From: Bacteroidota bacterium
GTDB taxonomy: Bacteria; Bacteroidota; Bacteroidia; Bacteroidales; P3
Reading direction: 5' to 3'
Assembly (NCBI GenBank): GCA_023415495.1
Contig: JAEZKK010000014.1
Location: 6,471 to 70,470 of the forward strand
Length of the DNA stretch: 64,000 nucleotides
Below are positions 1 to 9,013 of this stretch, in pieces. How positions within the stretch are numbered: position 1 is the stretch's first letter; each line of letters begins with the position of its first letter. A model generated the notes under the pieces. The model saw nothing but the letters and a program-made list of their open reading frames with translations. It made no database searches and was not told the origin of the DNA. The position numbers and the translations under genes were made by a program.

Positions 1-205
1 AGGTATCCTTATCCATTTTCTTGCACCATCCACACCAATCAGTGTATGAATCTATAAATATCCTCTTTTTTGAATCATTATTCTTAAGCGTTTTATCCAC
101 CTCTTGAATATCTATCCAATTTATAGGGCTCTTCTCCTGTGCAAGCACTGGACTTATAAATAAACCCATTAAAGCTATTAAGCTAATTATTCTCTTTGTC
201 TTCAT
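1..205 (-). CDS. Thioredoxin-like secreted protein, partial (runs off the left edge)
   Basis: Reading left from an ATG at 205, 68 codons are open up to the window edge, so the C-terminal part is missing. The first 22 or so residues are a signal peptide ending in PVLA before QEK. A CGWC thioredoxin-type active site follows a W at residue 57 (cysteines at 58 and 61), in the setting IDSYTDWCGWCKKMDKDT, typical of periplasmic thioredoxin-fold proteins of Bacteroidota. A disulfide reductase or isomerase role in the periplasm is inferred from the fold only. It is the last visible gene of the minus-strand run from surE, 17 bases after the SpoIID-like gene. Confidence 0.8.
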   Translation of the reverse strand, partial: MKTKRIISLIALMGLFISPVLAQEKSPINWIDIQEVDKTLKNNDSKKRIFIDSYTDWCGWCKKMDKDT

Positions 206-222
206 ATTATCTAATTTGTTAC

Positions 223-1362
223 TTAAAATACTATTTTTTCTTCTTCAATTCTTTTTATCTTGGCTCCAGTATAATAGAACTCTATTACCTGCCAATATTC
301 ATAACCTTGGTCGCACATCCCAATTGCTCCCTCTTGGCTCATCCCTACTCCATGTCCATAACCTTTGCCATTTAGTTTTACTTCCGAGCCCCAAGGCTCG
401 CATGAGAAATATGTGGAGCGAAGATTAAAGTCTTTTCTTATCTGTACAAGAGGTATGCCAAGCATTTCTTTCTTCCTCCCTTGGGCTTGAGAAAAGTTGA
501 GCAATTCATTCTTAATTGAATCATCTCTAACGTTTATGCCCTTATCTCTAAAATATCTCTGCCAATCTCTAAATTGAATAAATCTCTCCCAAGTATATGC
601 CTTACCACTTACCGAAAAGCTATCTATCTTGCTAACTAAGTGAGGGAATGCCCTACCCCAAACATCTTGGGAATTGACAGTCTCTCCTCCACTATTGGAA
701 TGAAATAGAGTTTCAATTATCTCTCCCTTATCATCCACAATTATCTCTCCCTTACTATTATATGCCCCCTGAATCACCTCTGCTTGGTTTGCCCTGCCCT
801 TATATGCTTGACAATGCACTTGGTCGCAAAGATTATATCCGTCCTTCTTATGCTTATCCTTGTTTTTCATTAAGTAATTCCTAACACATATTGCCTGTAC
901 CTTAAAGAACTCCACATTCTTTGTAGCTCCCCAAGTCTCGGCTTGTACAACTCCTGCAATATAGTTTTCTACCTCTATATTATTTATTAGTAGTAAATTA
1001 CCATTCCTCTCATTAATAATTAGATTATCATCATATCTTCTTGGTTGAGATTTATCTAAGGGATTGATTTGGAAAAAGCATTTCAAGCTTTCTTTACTTA
1101 GTTTTACTGTATTAAAGCTTCCATAATTTGAATCACTAATACTCACCTTAAGCTTATTAGAATGATTGCTTATACTTATCTTATCTGAATTTCTTAGACT
1201 AATTTTATGATTATCTAATTCAATTGAATAAACTCCAAAAGAGGGTATTATTTCAATATTATCAAGTTTCTTCTCCGAAAACACTCTAATATTCATCATC
1301 TGTGAATAGAGGTTTGCTCCAAGGCTAATCAGTATTAGGGTTAAAACAAATTTCAATCTCAT
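223..1362 (-). CDS. SpoIID/LytB domain-containing protein (peptidoglycan-acting)
   Basis: 379 residues with a signal peptide (about 1-20, cut before QMMN). The SpoIID core lies in the middle: IEVENYIAGVVQAETW with E142 at the place of the catalytic glutamate of SpoIID lytic transglycosylases, then R161, C179, H183 and C184 as likely active-site or metal residues, and a C-terminal GYGHGVGMSQEGA motif typical of the family. The family cleaves denuded glycan strands in spore formers; in non-sporulating Bacteroidota the homologues are presumed periplasmic wall enzymes, but the substrate is not known here. Its ATG overlaps the lpxB stop by one base (TAATG), so the two are probably translationally coupled. 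Confidence 0.88.
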   Translation of the reverse strand: MRLKFVLTLILISLGANLYSQMMNIRVFSEKKLDNIEIIPSFGVYSIELDNHKISLRNSDKISISNHSNKLKVSISDSNYGSFNTVKLSKESLKCFFQINPLDKSQPRRYDDNLIINERNGNLLLINNIEVENYIAGVVQAETWGATKNVEFFKVQAICVRNYLMKNKDKHKKDGYNLCDQVHCQAYKGRANQAEVIQGAYNSKGEIIVDDKGEIIETLFHSNSGGETVNSQDVWGRAFPHLVSKIDSFSVSGKAYTWERFIQFRDWQRYFRDKGINVRDDSIKNELLNFSQAQGRKKEMLGIPLVQIRKDFNLRSTYFSCEPWGSEVKLNGKGYGHGVGMSQEGAIGMCDQGYEYWQVIEFYYTGAKIKRIEEEKIVF

Positions 1363-2483
1363 TATTTCTTCTCAATTTCATTTATAATTTTCTTAGCTAC
1401 AATCCTACTTGCTCCTGCATTACCTAACATCGTCCTTAAATTAGAAAATTCCATCTGCATTTGCACTCTATATTGTTCATCAAACGCAATTTTCTTAAAT
1501 TCCTTATGCAAATCTTCCCAATTCCAATCCTTTTGTAATAATTCTACAACTGCCATCTTGTTTAGAATAATATTCACAAGTGATATATAATCAAGATTTA
1601 CCAATAGCTTACCTATTGCAAAGGATATTGGATTAGCCTTATAACAAACCACTTCCGGAATATTGAAAAGAGCTGTTTCGAGGGTTGCAGTTCCGGAGCA
1701 AACCACTGCTGCATGAGATACATTTAGGATTGAATAAGTCTTGTCGAATATTAGTTTTGCTTTATTGCTTTGAATGTATTTGTAATAGAAGTCCTTTGAA
1801 TGGGAAGAAACTCCAGCTACTACGAAATCGAACTCAGGGAATTTATCAACAAGTGAGGTTTGCAATGGAAGTAAAGACTTTATTTCTTGCTCTCTACTGC
1901 CAGGCAATAAGGCAATTATTGGTTTTCCTCCAAGATTATTTACTCTAAGGAACTCCTCCTTATCATTTTCTTTTCTGTATTGGTAAATCTCATCTAAGAG
2001 AGGGTTCCCCACATAGTCGGCTTTTAGATTATTTCTTTTAAAAAACTCCTCCTCGAAAGGGAAAATCACAAAGAGCTTTGTCAAAACCTTCCTCATAGTC
2101 TTTATTCTCCCCTTTTTCCAAGCCCATACCTTTGGAGATATATAATAAAACGTTGGGAAGCCTTTTCTTTTAGAGAATTTAGCTATTCTTAGATTAAATC
2201 CAGGGTAATCCACAAGCACAACTGCATCAGGATTATATTCTATTATATCTTTCTTGCAAATCTTGAGATTATTGATAATAGTCTTTAGATTAAACAGAAC
2301 CTCGACAAAACCCATAAAAGCCAAATCCTTGATATGCTTAACTATCTCCCCTCCTTGTTTTTTCATTAAGTCTCCTCCCCAAAATCTAAACTCAGCTCCT
2401 GGGTCATCTCTTTTAATCTCTTGCATTAAAAAGGATGCATGTAAATCTCCCGAAACCTCTCCTGCAATTATATAATATCTCAT
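1362..2483 (-). CDS. lpxB: Lipid-A-disaccharide synthase
   Basis: 373 residues, the usual LpxB length. The N-terminus has the family signature GEVSGD (residues 8-13), followed by the FMGFVEVL motif and, in the C-terminal half, the nucleotide-sugar region LLPGSREQEI and SGTATLETAL. LpxB joins UDP-2,3-diacylglucosamine and lipid X (2,3-diacylglucosamine 1-phosphate) to form the tetra-acyl disaccharide of lipid A on the inner face of the inner membrane. It shows that the organism makes lipopolysaccharide. It follows the small membrane protein gene by 12 bases and overlaps the SpoIID-like gene by one. The surE-lpxB neighbourhood is common in Bacteroidota. Confidence 0.97.
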   Translation of the reverse strand: MRYYIIAGEVSGDLHASFLMQEIKRDDPGAEFRFWGGDLMKKQGGEIVKHIKDLAFMGFVEVLFNLKTIINNLKICKKDIIEYNPDAVVLVDYPGFNLRIAKFSKRKGFPTFYYISPKVWAWKKGRIKTMRKVLTKLFVIFPFEEEFFKRNNLKADYVGNPLLDEIYQYRKENDKEEFLRVNNLGGKPIIALLPGSREQEIKSLLPLQTSLVDKFPEFDFVVAGVSSHSKDFYYKYIQSNKAKLIFDKTYSILNVSHAAVVCSGTATLETALFNIPEVVCYKANPISFAIGKLLVNLDYISLVNIILNKMAVVELLQKDWNWEDLHKEFKKIAFDEQYRVQMQMEFSNLRTMLGNAGASRIVAKKIINEIEKK

Positions 2484-2495
2484 CCTTATGTATTA

Positions 2496-2798
2496 TTAAA
2501 AGTGAAATCCATTGCCAATAAAACTACCAAAACTATATAAAAAGTATGAATAAAGAAAAAAGCATATTACTAAACTTATAACAACTCCACCTGCTGATTT
2601 TGTTTTTTGTATCTTAAAATACCATCGCATTAATAGTATTGTAGGAATAAAAGAGAAAAGAAATATCTTTGGGTCTTGCTCAATTGTTCTACCTAATAAA
2701 CTTATTATCAAGTAAGTCAATCCACAACTAATTAGAATTAGTCCAAGACCTAAAAGAAATCCAAAGGGAAATTTATCTATCTTTATCTTATCCAACAT
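2496..2798 (-). CDS. Small integral membrane protein of unknown function
   Basis: 100 residues, not recognised as a named family. Three hydrophobic segments can be seen at about 11-33, 43-58 and 70-92, with a charged WYFKIQKTKS loop between the second and third. It overlaps the 3' end of surE by 11 bases and lies 12 bases before lpxB, so it is almost certainly translated from the same mRNA. A role connected with the envelope is only a guess from its neighbours. Confidence 0.7.
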   Translation of the reverse strand: MLDKIKIDKFPFGFLLGLGLILISCGLTYLIISLLGRTIEQDPKIFLFSFIPTILLMRWYFKIQKTKSAGGVVISLVICFFLYSYFLYSFGSFIGNGFHF

Positions 2799-3579
2799 TG
2801 CTTTGAGAGTTTAATTTATTGAATCTCTTTGAATATTTTTCTATCATCCTATATGCTGTAAAATCTACCTGCATAGGAGTTATTGTTGTATAACCTTGAT
2901 TAAGTGCATTAAAGTCTGCATCTGGAGAATCTTCCAAACACTTATATACTCCAGTTAACCAATAGTAATTTCCTCCGCTTGGGTCTTTTCTCTCAATAAA
3001 GTCCTCATTCCAATATGCCTTAGCTTGATGGCATATCTTTGTTCCAAGTGTCTCATTTTTTGGAAAGTTTACATTTAAGCAAATTCCTTTCTCTAATCCA
3101 TTTTCTAAAACATCCATTACTAAATCCCTTATTATTGGCTTAGTATAAGTAAAATCGGCATTAGAGCTATGGTCGTCAATGGAAAAACCAATACTCGGCA
3201 CCCCTTCAGCACAACCCTCAAAGACTGCTGCCATTGTTCCGGAGTAAATAGTATTAATCGAAGCATTAGAGCCATGATTAATACCTGAGACTAAGATATC
3301 CGGTCTAATATCTTTTAATAGCATATTAAAGGCTATCTTCACACAATCCACAGGAGTTCCATTGCTTATATAAGCCCTATATCCTTCCTCCTCTCTCACT
3401 TTATGATAACGTATAGGCTCAGATACTGTTATTGCATGGCTTTGACCGGAACGTTGAGCGTTAGGAGCAACAACTAATACATCCCCTATCTCTTTCATCA
3501 AGTCTATCAACTCCCTAATCCCATTAGAATGAAAGCTATCATCGTTGGTAATAAATATTAAAGGTCTTTTATTTTTCAT
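2788..3579 (-). CDS. surE: 5'/3'-nucleotidase SurE
   Basis: 263 residues from the ATG at 3579. The open frame extends 11 codons further up, but the family start is at MKNKRPLIFITNDD, and the promoter -7 box (3610-3617) lies just upstream, so the ATG at 3579 is preferred. The NDD metal site is at residues 12-14. SNGTPVDC and the SGINHGSN and YSGTMAAVFEG motifs of the SurE active site follow. The enzyme dephosphorylates nucleoside monophosphates with a divalent metal. It is the first gene of the minus-strand run surE, membrane protein, lpxB, SpoIID-like, thioredoxin-like. Confidence 0.95.
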   Translation of the reverse strand: MKNKRPLIFITNDDSFHSNGIRELIDLMKEIGDVLVVAPNAQRSGQSHAITVSEPIRYHKVREEEGYRAYISNGTPVDCVKIAFNMLLKDIRPDILVSGINHGSNASINTIYSGTMAAVFEGCAEGVPSIGFSIDDHSSNADFTYTKPIIRDLVMDVLENGLEKGICLNVNFPKNETLGTKICHQAKAYWNEDFIERKDPSGGNYYWLTGVYKCLEDSPDADFNALNQGYTTITPMQVDFTAYRMIEKYSKRFNKLNSQSNVG

Positions 3580-3608
3580 ATTAAATTCAAAGTTTCTGCA
3601 TAAAGAAA

Positions 3609-3617
3609 GCAAAAATA
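3609..3617 (-). promoter_or_regulatory. Promoter -7 box of the surE operon
   Basis: The minus strand reads TATTTTTGC, matching the Bacteroidota TAnnTTTG box, 30 bases before the surE ATG. It sits back to back with a plus-strand box for the GtrA gene 14 bases away. Confidence 0.6.
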
Positions 3618-3630
3618 CGAATAATATCCC

Positions 3631-3638
3631 TACTTTTG
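3631..3638 (+). promoter_or_regulatory. Promoter -7 box of the GtrA gene
   Basis: TACTTTTG followed by C, a match to TAnnTTTG, 19 bases before the GtrA ATG at 3658. It is the divergent partner of the surE promoter. Confidence 0.6.
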
Positions 3639-3657
3639 CATACTTTTACTAATAAAT

Positions 3658-4134
3658 ATGATTAAAAAGATTGCTAAATATCCAATTGGATTACTACAGA
3701 AAATAGAAAATAAGTTTTTACGCTTCTTAATTGTTGGAGTAATCAATACTCTTTTCGGCTATTTTATCTTCCTTCTCTTGCTTTGGGTAGGGCTGCATTA
3801 TTCTCTTGCACTTCTTTTCTCTCAAATACTTGGGATATTATTTAATTACAAGACAACAGGATATATAGTATTTGAAAACAAGAGTAATAAGTTAATCCAT
3901 AAATTCTTTTTGGTTTATAGTATTATCTATTTGATTAACCTTGGAGAGCTATATCTTTTAAATCTATCGAGTATCTATACTTTTATTCTAAGTCATCCTT
4001 ATTTAGAATTTATTCATTCTCTTCCTATCGACCAATCCAAGCTTTCCAATGCAATTGGGCAAGCAATAGTTATACTACCTAATGCAGTTATTGGATTTTT
4101 CCTAAATAAATTCCTTGTATTTGGCAATAAGTAA
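3658..4134 (+). CDS. GtrA family membrane protein
   Basis: 158 residues with four hydrophobic segments and the GtrA-type N-terminal pattern FLRFLIVGVINTLFGYFIF. GtrA proteins are small inner-membrane proteins that help move polyprenyl-linked sugars across the membrane for surface polysaccharide modification. It has its own promoter box and is followed by a 78-base gap with a new promoter, so it may be monocistronic. The sugar handled cannot be told. Confidence 0.85.
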   Translation: MIKKIAKYPIGLLQKIENKFLRFLIVGVINTLFGYFIFLLLLWVGLHYSLALLFSQILGILFNYKTTGYIVFENKSNKLIHKFFLVYSIIYLINLGELYLLNLSSIYTFILSHPYLEFIHSLPIDQSKLSNAIGQAIVILPNAVIGFFLNKFLVFGNK

Positions 4135-4176
4135 GACTTAATAAAGGAAAACACTTAATTTCTTAGATAATTTTTG

Positions 4177-4184
4177 TATTTTTG
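4177..4184 (+). promoter_or_regulatory. Promoter -7 box of the rhomboid operon
   Basis: TATTTTTG followed by C, 28 bases upstream of the rhomboid start codon. No good TTTG -33 element was found at the usual distance. Confidence 0.5.
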
Positions 4185-4212
4185 CTCGATTTTCGATAAT
4201 AAAATATGAATT

Positions 4213-4911
4213 ATGAATTATAACGACCAATACAGCCCAAGAAAATTCAGCTTCTTGCCTCCAGTTTGTAAGAACCTTATTATTATTAATATAATACTAT
4301 ATGTTGCAACTATTGTTTTAAAAAGAGTTGGAATAGATATTACTTACTTATTCGGGCTTCATCACTACCAAGCTGAAAGTTTTGGACTTTGGCAATATAT
4401 CACTTATTCATTTATTCACGGCAATCTATCTCATCTCTTCTTTAATATGTTTGCTATATGGATGTTTGGCTATACTTTAGAGAATATCTGGGGAACTAAA
4501 AAGTTTATTTTCTTTATTCTAACTGCATGTCTTGGAGCCGCCTTTACTCAACAGATAACCTATCACTTTATGTACGCAGAAATAACCTCTGGGCTATATA
4601 CTCATGTGAATGTAGGGTTTGATAGAATACCTGTTCAGGAATACATTAATAATATTAATACTGTTGGTGCCTCTGGTATTGTATTTGGATTGCTTTTAGC
4701 ATTCGGGATGATGTTCCCTAACGATTATATCTACCTTTACTTTCTTCTGCCAATTAAAACAAAATGGTTTGTAACTGGATATATTATATTGGAACTCTTT
4801 AATGGTGTTGTAGGTTCAAGCGATGGCATTGCCCACTTTGCCCATTTGGGAGGAGCTTTGGCAGGATTTATTCTAATGATGCTTTGGAAAAAAGGGCGGT
4901 TAAGGTTTTAA
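4213..4911 (+). CDS. Rhomboid family intramembrane serine protease
   Basis: 232 residues, six to seven membrane segments. The HGNLSHLFFNM motif gives H69, H74 and N78, the nucleophile serine is S154 in VGASGIVFG, and the catalytic histidine is H211 in HFAHLGGALAGF. Rhomboids cut single-pass membrane proteins within the bilayer. An ATG seven bases upstream (4206) is in another frame that stops after five codons, so 4213 is the start. First gene of a plus-strand run to YfhO; the next start is 13 bases downstream. Confidence 0.93.
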   Translation: MNYNDQYSPRKFSFLPPVCKNLIIINIILYVATIVLKRVGIDITYLFGLHHYQAESFGLWQYITYSFIHGNLSHLFFNMFAIWMFGYTLENIWGTKKFIFFILTACLGAAFTQQITYHFMYAEITSGLYTHVNVGFDRIPVQEYINNINTVGASGIVFGLLLAFGMMFPNDYIYLYFLLPIKTKWFVTGYIILELFNGVVGSSDGIAHFAHLGGALAGFILMMLWKKGRLRF

Positions 4912-4924
4912 AGAAAGAAATCAG

Positions 4925-5764
4925 GTGGAAGAGAAAAAAGAAAAGAAAGACCAGTTTATAATTGCTTATCTAACGGATTTAGAAAACACTAAACCTATTA
5001 TAGATAATGCTATTGCCTTTTCAAAACTTCTTGATAAGGGACTAATCCTACTTTATATCTCCGACAAGAAATTCAATAATATCTCATCCCAAGAAGCAGA
5101 GAAAAAACTAAAGGAACTAAACCAAACCATAGAACTTAATTTCCATTCCTATTGTGCAATAGAGGGAAATACTAAAGAGATAATCGAAAGCTTGCCTCAC
5201 TTGCTTTCAGGTGTACTAATAATTAGTTCTGTAAACAAAACAGATAAAACAAAGGCTAACCACTATAATAATATACTTAAAAACTTCTATGCCTCAAGAA
5301 TTGCATATCTTGTGATAGAAGAGAACTTTGACTCAATAATCAATTTCAATAGCATTATCCTAAGTCTTGAAAATTTTAGAGAATCAAAAGAAAAGGTACT
5401 TTGGGCTTCTTATTTTGGAAGATTTGCTGGTAGTGAGCTAACCTTATTCTATCATAATTACAAGGATGAGTTTTTTCATCGTCAACTAAGATTGAATATT
5501 GCTTTTGCCAAAAAGATGTTTAGTAATTTCTCTCTAAACTTCAATTACTTTGAATCTAAAGATACTAAAACCTTTGTTGACCATCAGGCAATTCTTTTTG
5601 CAAAGGAAGAGGGCTATGATTTAATTATTTGCCAAACTACAAAGAATAGGAATTGGACAAATAAATTACTTGGGCTTAGGGAGAGAAAGACAATAATCGA
5701 TAATTATAATATCCCAATTCTATTTGTAAACCCAAGAGAGGATTTATTTATACTTTGTGAATAA
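4925..5764 (+). CDS. Tandem universal-stress-protein-like protein
   Basis: 279 residues with two alpha/beta halves (about 12-130 and 145-270), each resembling a Usp domain: an N-terminal strand, and later GYDLIICQTTKNRNW with a NIPILFVNP end strand in the second half. No clear ATP-binding GxxG(S/T) loop is seen, so nucleotide binding is doubtful. The start is a GTG at 4925 just after AAAGAAATCAG; no in-frame ATG exists near the N-terminus. Its stop overlaps the next start (TAATG). The assignment to Usp is by fold-like pattern and is moderate. Confidence 0.65.
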   Translation: MEEKKEKKDQFIIAYLTDLENTKPIIDNAIAFSKLLDKGLILLYISDKKFNNISSQEAEKKLKELNQTIELNFHSYCAIEGNTKEIIESLPHLLSGVLIISSVNKTDKTKANHYNNILKNFYASRIAYLVIEENFDSIINFNSIILSLENFRESKEKVLWASYFGRFAGSELTLFYHNYKDEFFHRQLRLNIAFAKKMFSNFSLNFNYFESKDTKTFVDHQAILFAKEEGYDLIICQTTKNRNWTNKLLGLRERKTIIDNYNIPILFVNPREDLFILCE

Positions 5765-6027
5765 TGATAAATGCATTAGTTGGGTTAGTTGGGTTATATA
5801 TTATATATAGAGTAGCAACTGGAATTATTATTCCAAGATACTATAATTATAAGATTAGAAAGTATAAGGAAGAGATTGAAAATTCAAACCCTGAACTATT
5901 AAAGAATAAGGATAAATTATATACTGGTAAGGTTCATCCCTCGATTAGGAAATACTATAAGGACGAGGATATAGAGAAAGAGGATGATTTGAAGTATATG
6001 GAGAAATTTAATAAGAAAGATGAATAA
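5764..6027 (+). CDS. Small membrane-anchored protein, DUF4834-like
   Basis: 87 residues: one N-terminal membrane segment (about 3-24), then a basic stretch (YYNYKIRKYKEE) and a charged tail rich in K, D and E. The form, length and position before a YfhO gene resemble the Bacteroidota DUF4834 family, but this is from memory of gene order, not a firm match. Translation is likely coupled to the upstream gene by the one-base TAATG overlap, and YfhO starts 18 bases downstream. Confidence 0.6.
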   Translation: MINALVGLVGLYIIYRVATGIIIPRYYNYKIRKYKEEIENSNPELLKNKDKLYTGKVHPSIRKYYKDEDIEKEDDLKYMEKFNKKDE

Positions 6028-6045
6028 AATAAATAATTTATAGAT

Positions 6046-8631
6046 ATGAAACAAAACTATTTAAAGAAATTCCTACCTCATATTGTAGCTGTTACAATAT
6101 TCTTAATCATTAGTATAATTCTCTTCTCCCCTATTATTAAGGGAAAGGAATTGCAGCAAAGCGATATGATGAACTATTTTGGAGTTGTTAAGGAATTGGA
6201 TGATTACGAAAAGAAAACAGGAGATGGTTCTTATTGGATTAATTCTCTTTTCTCTGGTATGCCTTCTCTCCAAATAAAGGCTCCTACTCAAAGCAATATC
6301 TTCGTTCCTATGTCTGAACCTTTAAAGCTCTGGGGTTGGGAATTGAATATTGGGGTAGTATTCCTCTATATGATTGGTTTCTATATAATTATGACTGCAC
6401 TTGGAGTTTCGCCTTGGCTAAGTCTATTGGCTGGTATTTCCTTTGCTCTTGCCTCCTATAATATAATTATTATCGAGGTTGGGCATATTACTAAGGCTTG
6501 GGCTATGGCTATGATGGCTCCTATTCTTGGCTCTATGATTCTTATTTTTAGAAAGAAGTACTTGGTTGGCATTCCTATATTTATTGTAGCTCTTGGGCTT
6601 CAAATCAATTTCAACCATATTCAAATCACCTACTATACTCTTTTAGCAGCCCTAAGTATGGGTATTGTTTACTTTATTTATTCAATAAAAGACAAAACCC
6701 TTAAGAGTTTTGCTATTGGAGTTGGAATTATGATAATTGGAGCTATTATCTCTCTGATGCCTAACTCTGCCTCAATGGTTTTGAACCAAGAATATGTATC
6801 ACATACTATGAGAGGAGGCTCGGAAATCACTGTTAAACCTCAAGGAGACAATCAAACAAAAAACGAAAAAGGACTTAGTATAGATTATGCCTACCAATGG
6901 AGCTATGGTATTGGGGAAAGTCTTTCTGTGCTTATCCCTGATGCAAGAGGTGGTGGTTCTTCTGACCAAAGATATGAGAAAAATGCTAAGAACAGAATAT
7001 CTTTAGCTCAAACAACTCCTCCTGCAAGAGGAAATGACCCTAATATTAATCAGGTATTTAACCAATACGTTACTTCTTCCTATTGGGGTGAACAGCCTTT
7101 TACTGCTGGAACAGTTTATTTTGGTTCAATTATTATCTTCCTTTCCCTTTTAGGATTCTTACTAATCAATTCAAGAGAAAGATGGTGGTTATTAATTGCT
7201 ACTATTATTGGTTTTGTCCTTGCTTGGGGTAATAATTTCTTAGTGATTAATGAATGGCTATTCTATAATCTACCTCTTTATAATAAGTTTAGAACTCCTT
7301 CAATGGCTTTGGTGCTTTCCAATGCTACTCTAATTATTGTTGCATTTATGGGACTTAAAGAGTTTTTCTCCGATAAGATAGATTCAAAGAAAAAGCTTAA
7401 ATCTCTTTATATCTCTGCTGGAGTTGCTGGTGGTATTGCATTAATTGCTGGTGTTTTACCTGATATGTTTGCAAGCTTTTCTTCCTCTAAGGATAAGATA
7501 TTTGAGGATTATTTAGGTCAAGCCTTTATCCAAGCTCTTTATGAGGATAGAAAGGCTATGTTCGTTTCCGATGCTTGGCGTTCATTTATTCTTATTGCCC
7601 TTTCCTTTGCTTCTCTTTATCTTTTTGCTGCAAAGAAAATCAAATCCTCTAATATTATTGTTCTTATTCTTGGAGTTCTAATTATTTTCGACCTTTGGGG
7701 AGTTAGCAAAAGATATTTAACTGAGGATAATTTCAAGAAAAAACAAGAGCTTAGCTTCTTTGCAAGCCCAGCTGATGAAGAGATATATCGTTTGAATCAA
7801 GAGAATAATATCAATCATTATAGGGTTTATAACCTGACTGTTAATACATTCAACGATGCTACGACTTCTTATTTCCATCCTTCAATTGGGGGTTATCATG
7901 GGGCAAAACTTCAACGCTATCAGGACTTAATCGATTTCTATATGCTTAATCCTAATTATAGACAATTAGATTTATCCGATACTTCCAAGCTTAGAGCAAA
8001 CCAATTAAGACAAATCTATTTCCAATTCCAAGGACAGATACCTCCTGTGAACTTTGGAGTATTAAGCATGTTAGATGCAAAATATTTTATATTGCCTTTA
8101 GGAGAGAACGGTCAAGGAGTTCCAATTCAAAACAGCGAAGCTTGTGGAGCTGCTTGGTTTGTTCCAAGTATAGATTGGGCAAAGGATGCAAATGAAGAGA
8201 TACAGAAATTAGATAATTTCAGTCCTAAAGAGAAAGCCATTATTGATGTTAAATTCAAGGATATTGTTAAACCAATTACAGGCTTTGACCCTAATGCAAC
8301 AGTAGTTTTTGAAAAAGATGCCAACAATAATCCACAGTATCTGAAATATACAACCAATTCAAGCACTGACGGAATACTTATTATGTCTGAAATCTATTAC
8401 GATGAGTTTTGGAAATGCTATATAGATGGAGTAGAGACTCCTTATTTCAGAGCAAACTACGTTCTAAGAGGGGTTAACGTACCAAAGGGCAAGCATATTA
8501 TTGAGTTCAAATTAGAATCTCAAACCCAAAAGACCTTTAATATAATAGCATTATTAGGCTCAATCCTCGTAGTGCTAATTATCCTGGCTTGTATTGGATA
8601 TCCAATTTACAAGAAGAGAAAGCAAAAGTAA
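6046..8631 (+). CDS. YfhO family membrane protein
   Basis: 861 residues with about a dozen membrane segments in the first 560 and one near the C-terminus (about 833-853), split by a large extracytoplasmic domain (about 565-825). This architecture, with the early LQQSDMMNYFG and LFSGMPSLQ motifs, is that of Bacteroidota YfhO proteins, GT-C-like putative glycosyltransferases that modify envelope polymers. It is the last gene of the rhomboid operon and is followed by a strong terminator. The sugar donor and target are unknown. Confidence 0.85.
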   Translation: MKQNYLKKFLPHIVAVTIFLIISIILFSPIIKGKELQQSDMMNYFGVVKELDDYEKKTGDGSYWINSLFSGMPSLQIKAPTQSNIFVPMSEPLKLWGWELNIGVVFLYMIGFYIIMTALGVSPWLSLLAGISFALASYNIIIIEVGHITKAWAMAMMAPILGSMILIFRKKYLVGIPIFIVALGLQINFNHIQITYYTLLAALSMGIVYFIYSIKDKTLKSFAIGVGIMIIGAIISLMPNSASMVLNQEYVSHTMRGGSEITVKPQGDNQTKNEKGLSIDYAYQWSYGIGESLSVLIPDARGGGSSDQRYEKNAKNRISLAQTTPPARGNDPNINQVFNQYVTSSYWGEQPFTAGTVYFGSIIIFLSLLGFLLINSRERWWLLIATIIGFVLAWGNNFLVINEWLFYNLPLYNKFRTPSMALVLSNATLIIVAFMGLKEFFSDKIDSKKKLKSLYISAGVAGGIALIAGVLPDMFASFSSSKDKIFEDYLGQAFIQALYEDRKAMFVSDAWRSFILIALSFASLYLFAAKKIKSSNIIVLILGVLIIFDLWGVSKRYLTEDNFKKKQELSFFASPADEEIYRLNQENNINHYRVYNLTVNTFNDATTSYFHPSIGGYHGAKLQRYQDLIDFYMLNPNYRQLDLSDTSKLRANQLRQIYFQFQGQIPPVNFGVLSMLDAKYFILPLGENGQGVPIQNSEACGAAWFVPSIDWAKDANEEIQKLDNFSPKEKAIIDVKFKDIVKPITGFDPNATVVFEKDANNNPQYLKYTTNSSTDGILIMSEIYYDEFWKCYIDGVETPYFRANYVLRGVNVPKGKHIIEFKLESQTQKTFNIIALLGSILVVLIILACIGYPIYKKRKQK

Positions 8632-8649
8632 AAAACTTCAAACGATACA

Positions 8650-8678
8650 AAAGAACAGGCCAAAAACCTGTTCTTTTT
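8650..8678 (+). terminator. Rho-independent terminator after YfhO
   Basis: Perfect 10-bp stem AAAGAACAGG / CCTGTTCTTT with a 7-base loop, ending in a T-run, 18 bases after the YfhO stop. Confidence 0.85.
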
Positions 8679-8737
8679 GTTTATATCCAATTAGTGCAAC
8701 CACCCTAACACTGCTATCATCCCTACCATCCCCCAAT

Positions 8738-8792
8738 TTATATGCCGAAAAAAAATCTTTTCGGCGTATCTTTTTATTTTTTCGGTGTATCT
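8738..8792. repeat. Hairpin with duplicated arm, 21-bp period (array G)
   Basis: An inverted arm (ATATGCCGAAAA, 8740-8751) faces TTTTCGGCGTATCT (8758-8771), and the latter is repeated as TTTTCGGTGTATCT at 8779-8792, exactly 21 bp on. The stretch 8766-8783 (GTATCTTTTTATTTTTTC) is identical to 61104-61121 in the gap after tonB. It can act as a second terminator for the YfhO operon. Confidence 0.7.
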
Positions 8793-8885
8793 CCTGACTT
8801 TGACATAATATATTTAACAAATAGATTTTATATGTGTTTTACAACCTGTTAATATTAAGAAACAAAAATCAAGTCTTAGGCGAAA

Positions 8886-8983
8886 AAAACCTTGTTTTAG
8901 TGCCGTGGAATCAAATTCTACGCGGGTGGAATTTGATTCTATTTTCGTAGAATCAAATTCTATTAGGATAGAATAGCTATTTA
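8886..8983. repeat. Palindrome array with 21-bp period (array A)
   Basis: Five units centred at 8892, 8913, 8934, 8955 and 8976. The core units are TGGAATCAAATTCTA (8906), TGGAATTTGATTCTA (8927, inverted) and TAGAATCAAATTCTA (8948), each 15 bp with 6-bp spacers. A degenerate TAGAATAGCTATTTA follows at 8969, and an unrelated palindrome AAAACCTTGTTTT precedes them in phase at 8886. It lies in the 811-bp gap between convergent YfhO and the peptide transporter; the rest of that gap holds no convincing gene. Confidence 0.8.
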
Positions 8984-9013
8984 CTTGAAAATAAACTGAA
9001 TTTCTTCGAAAAG

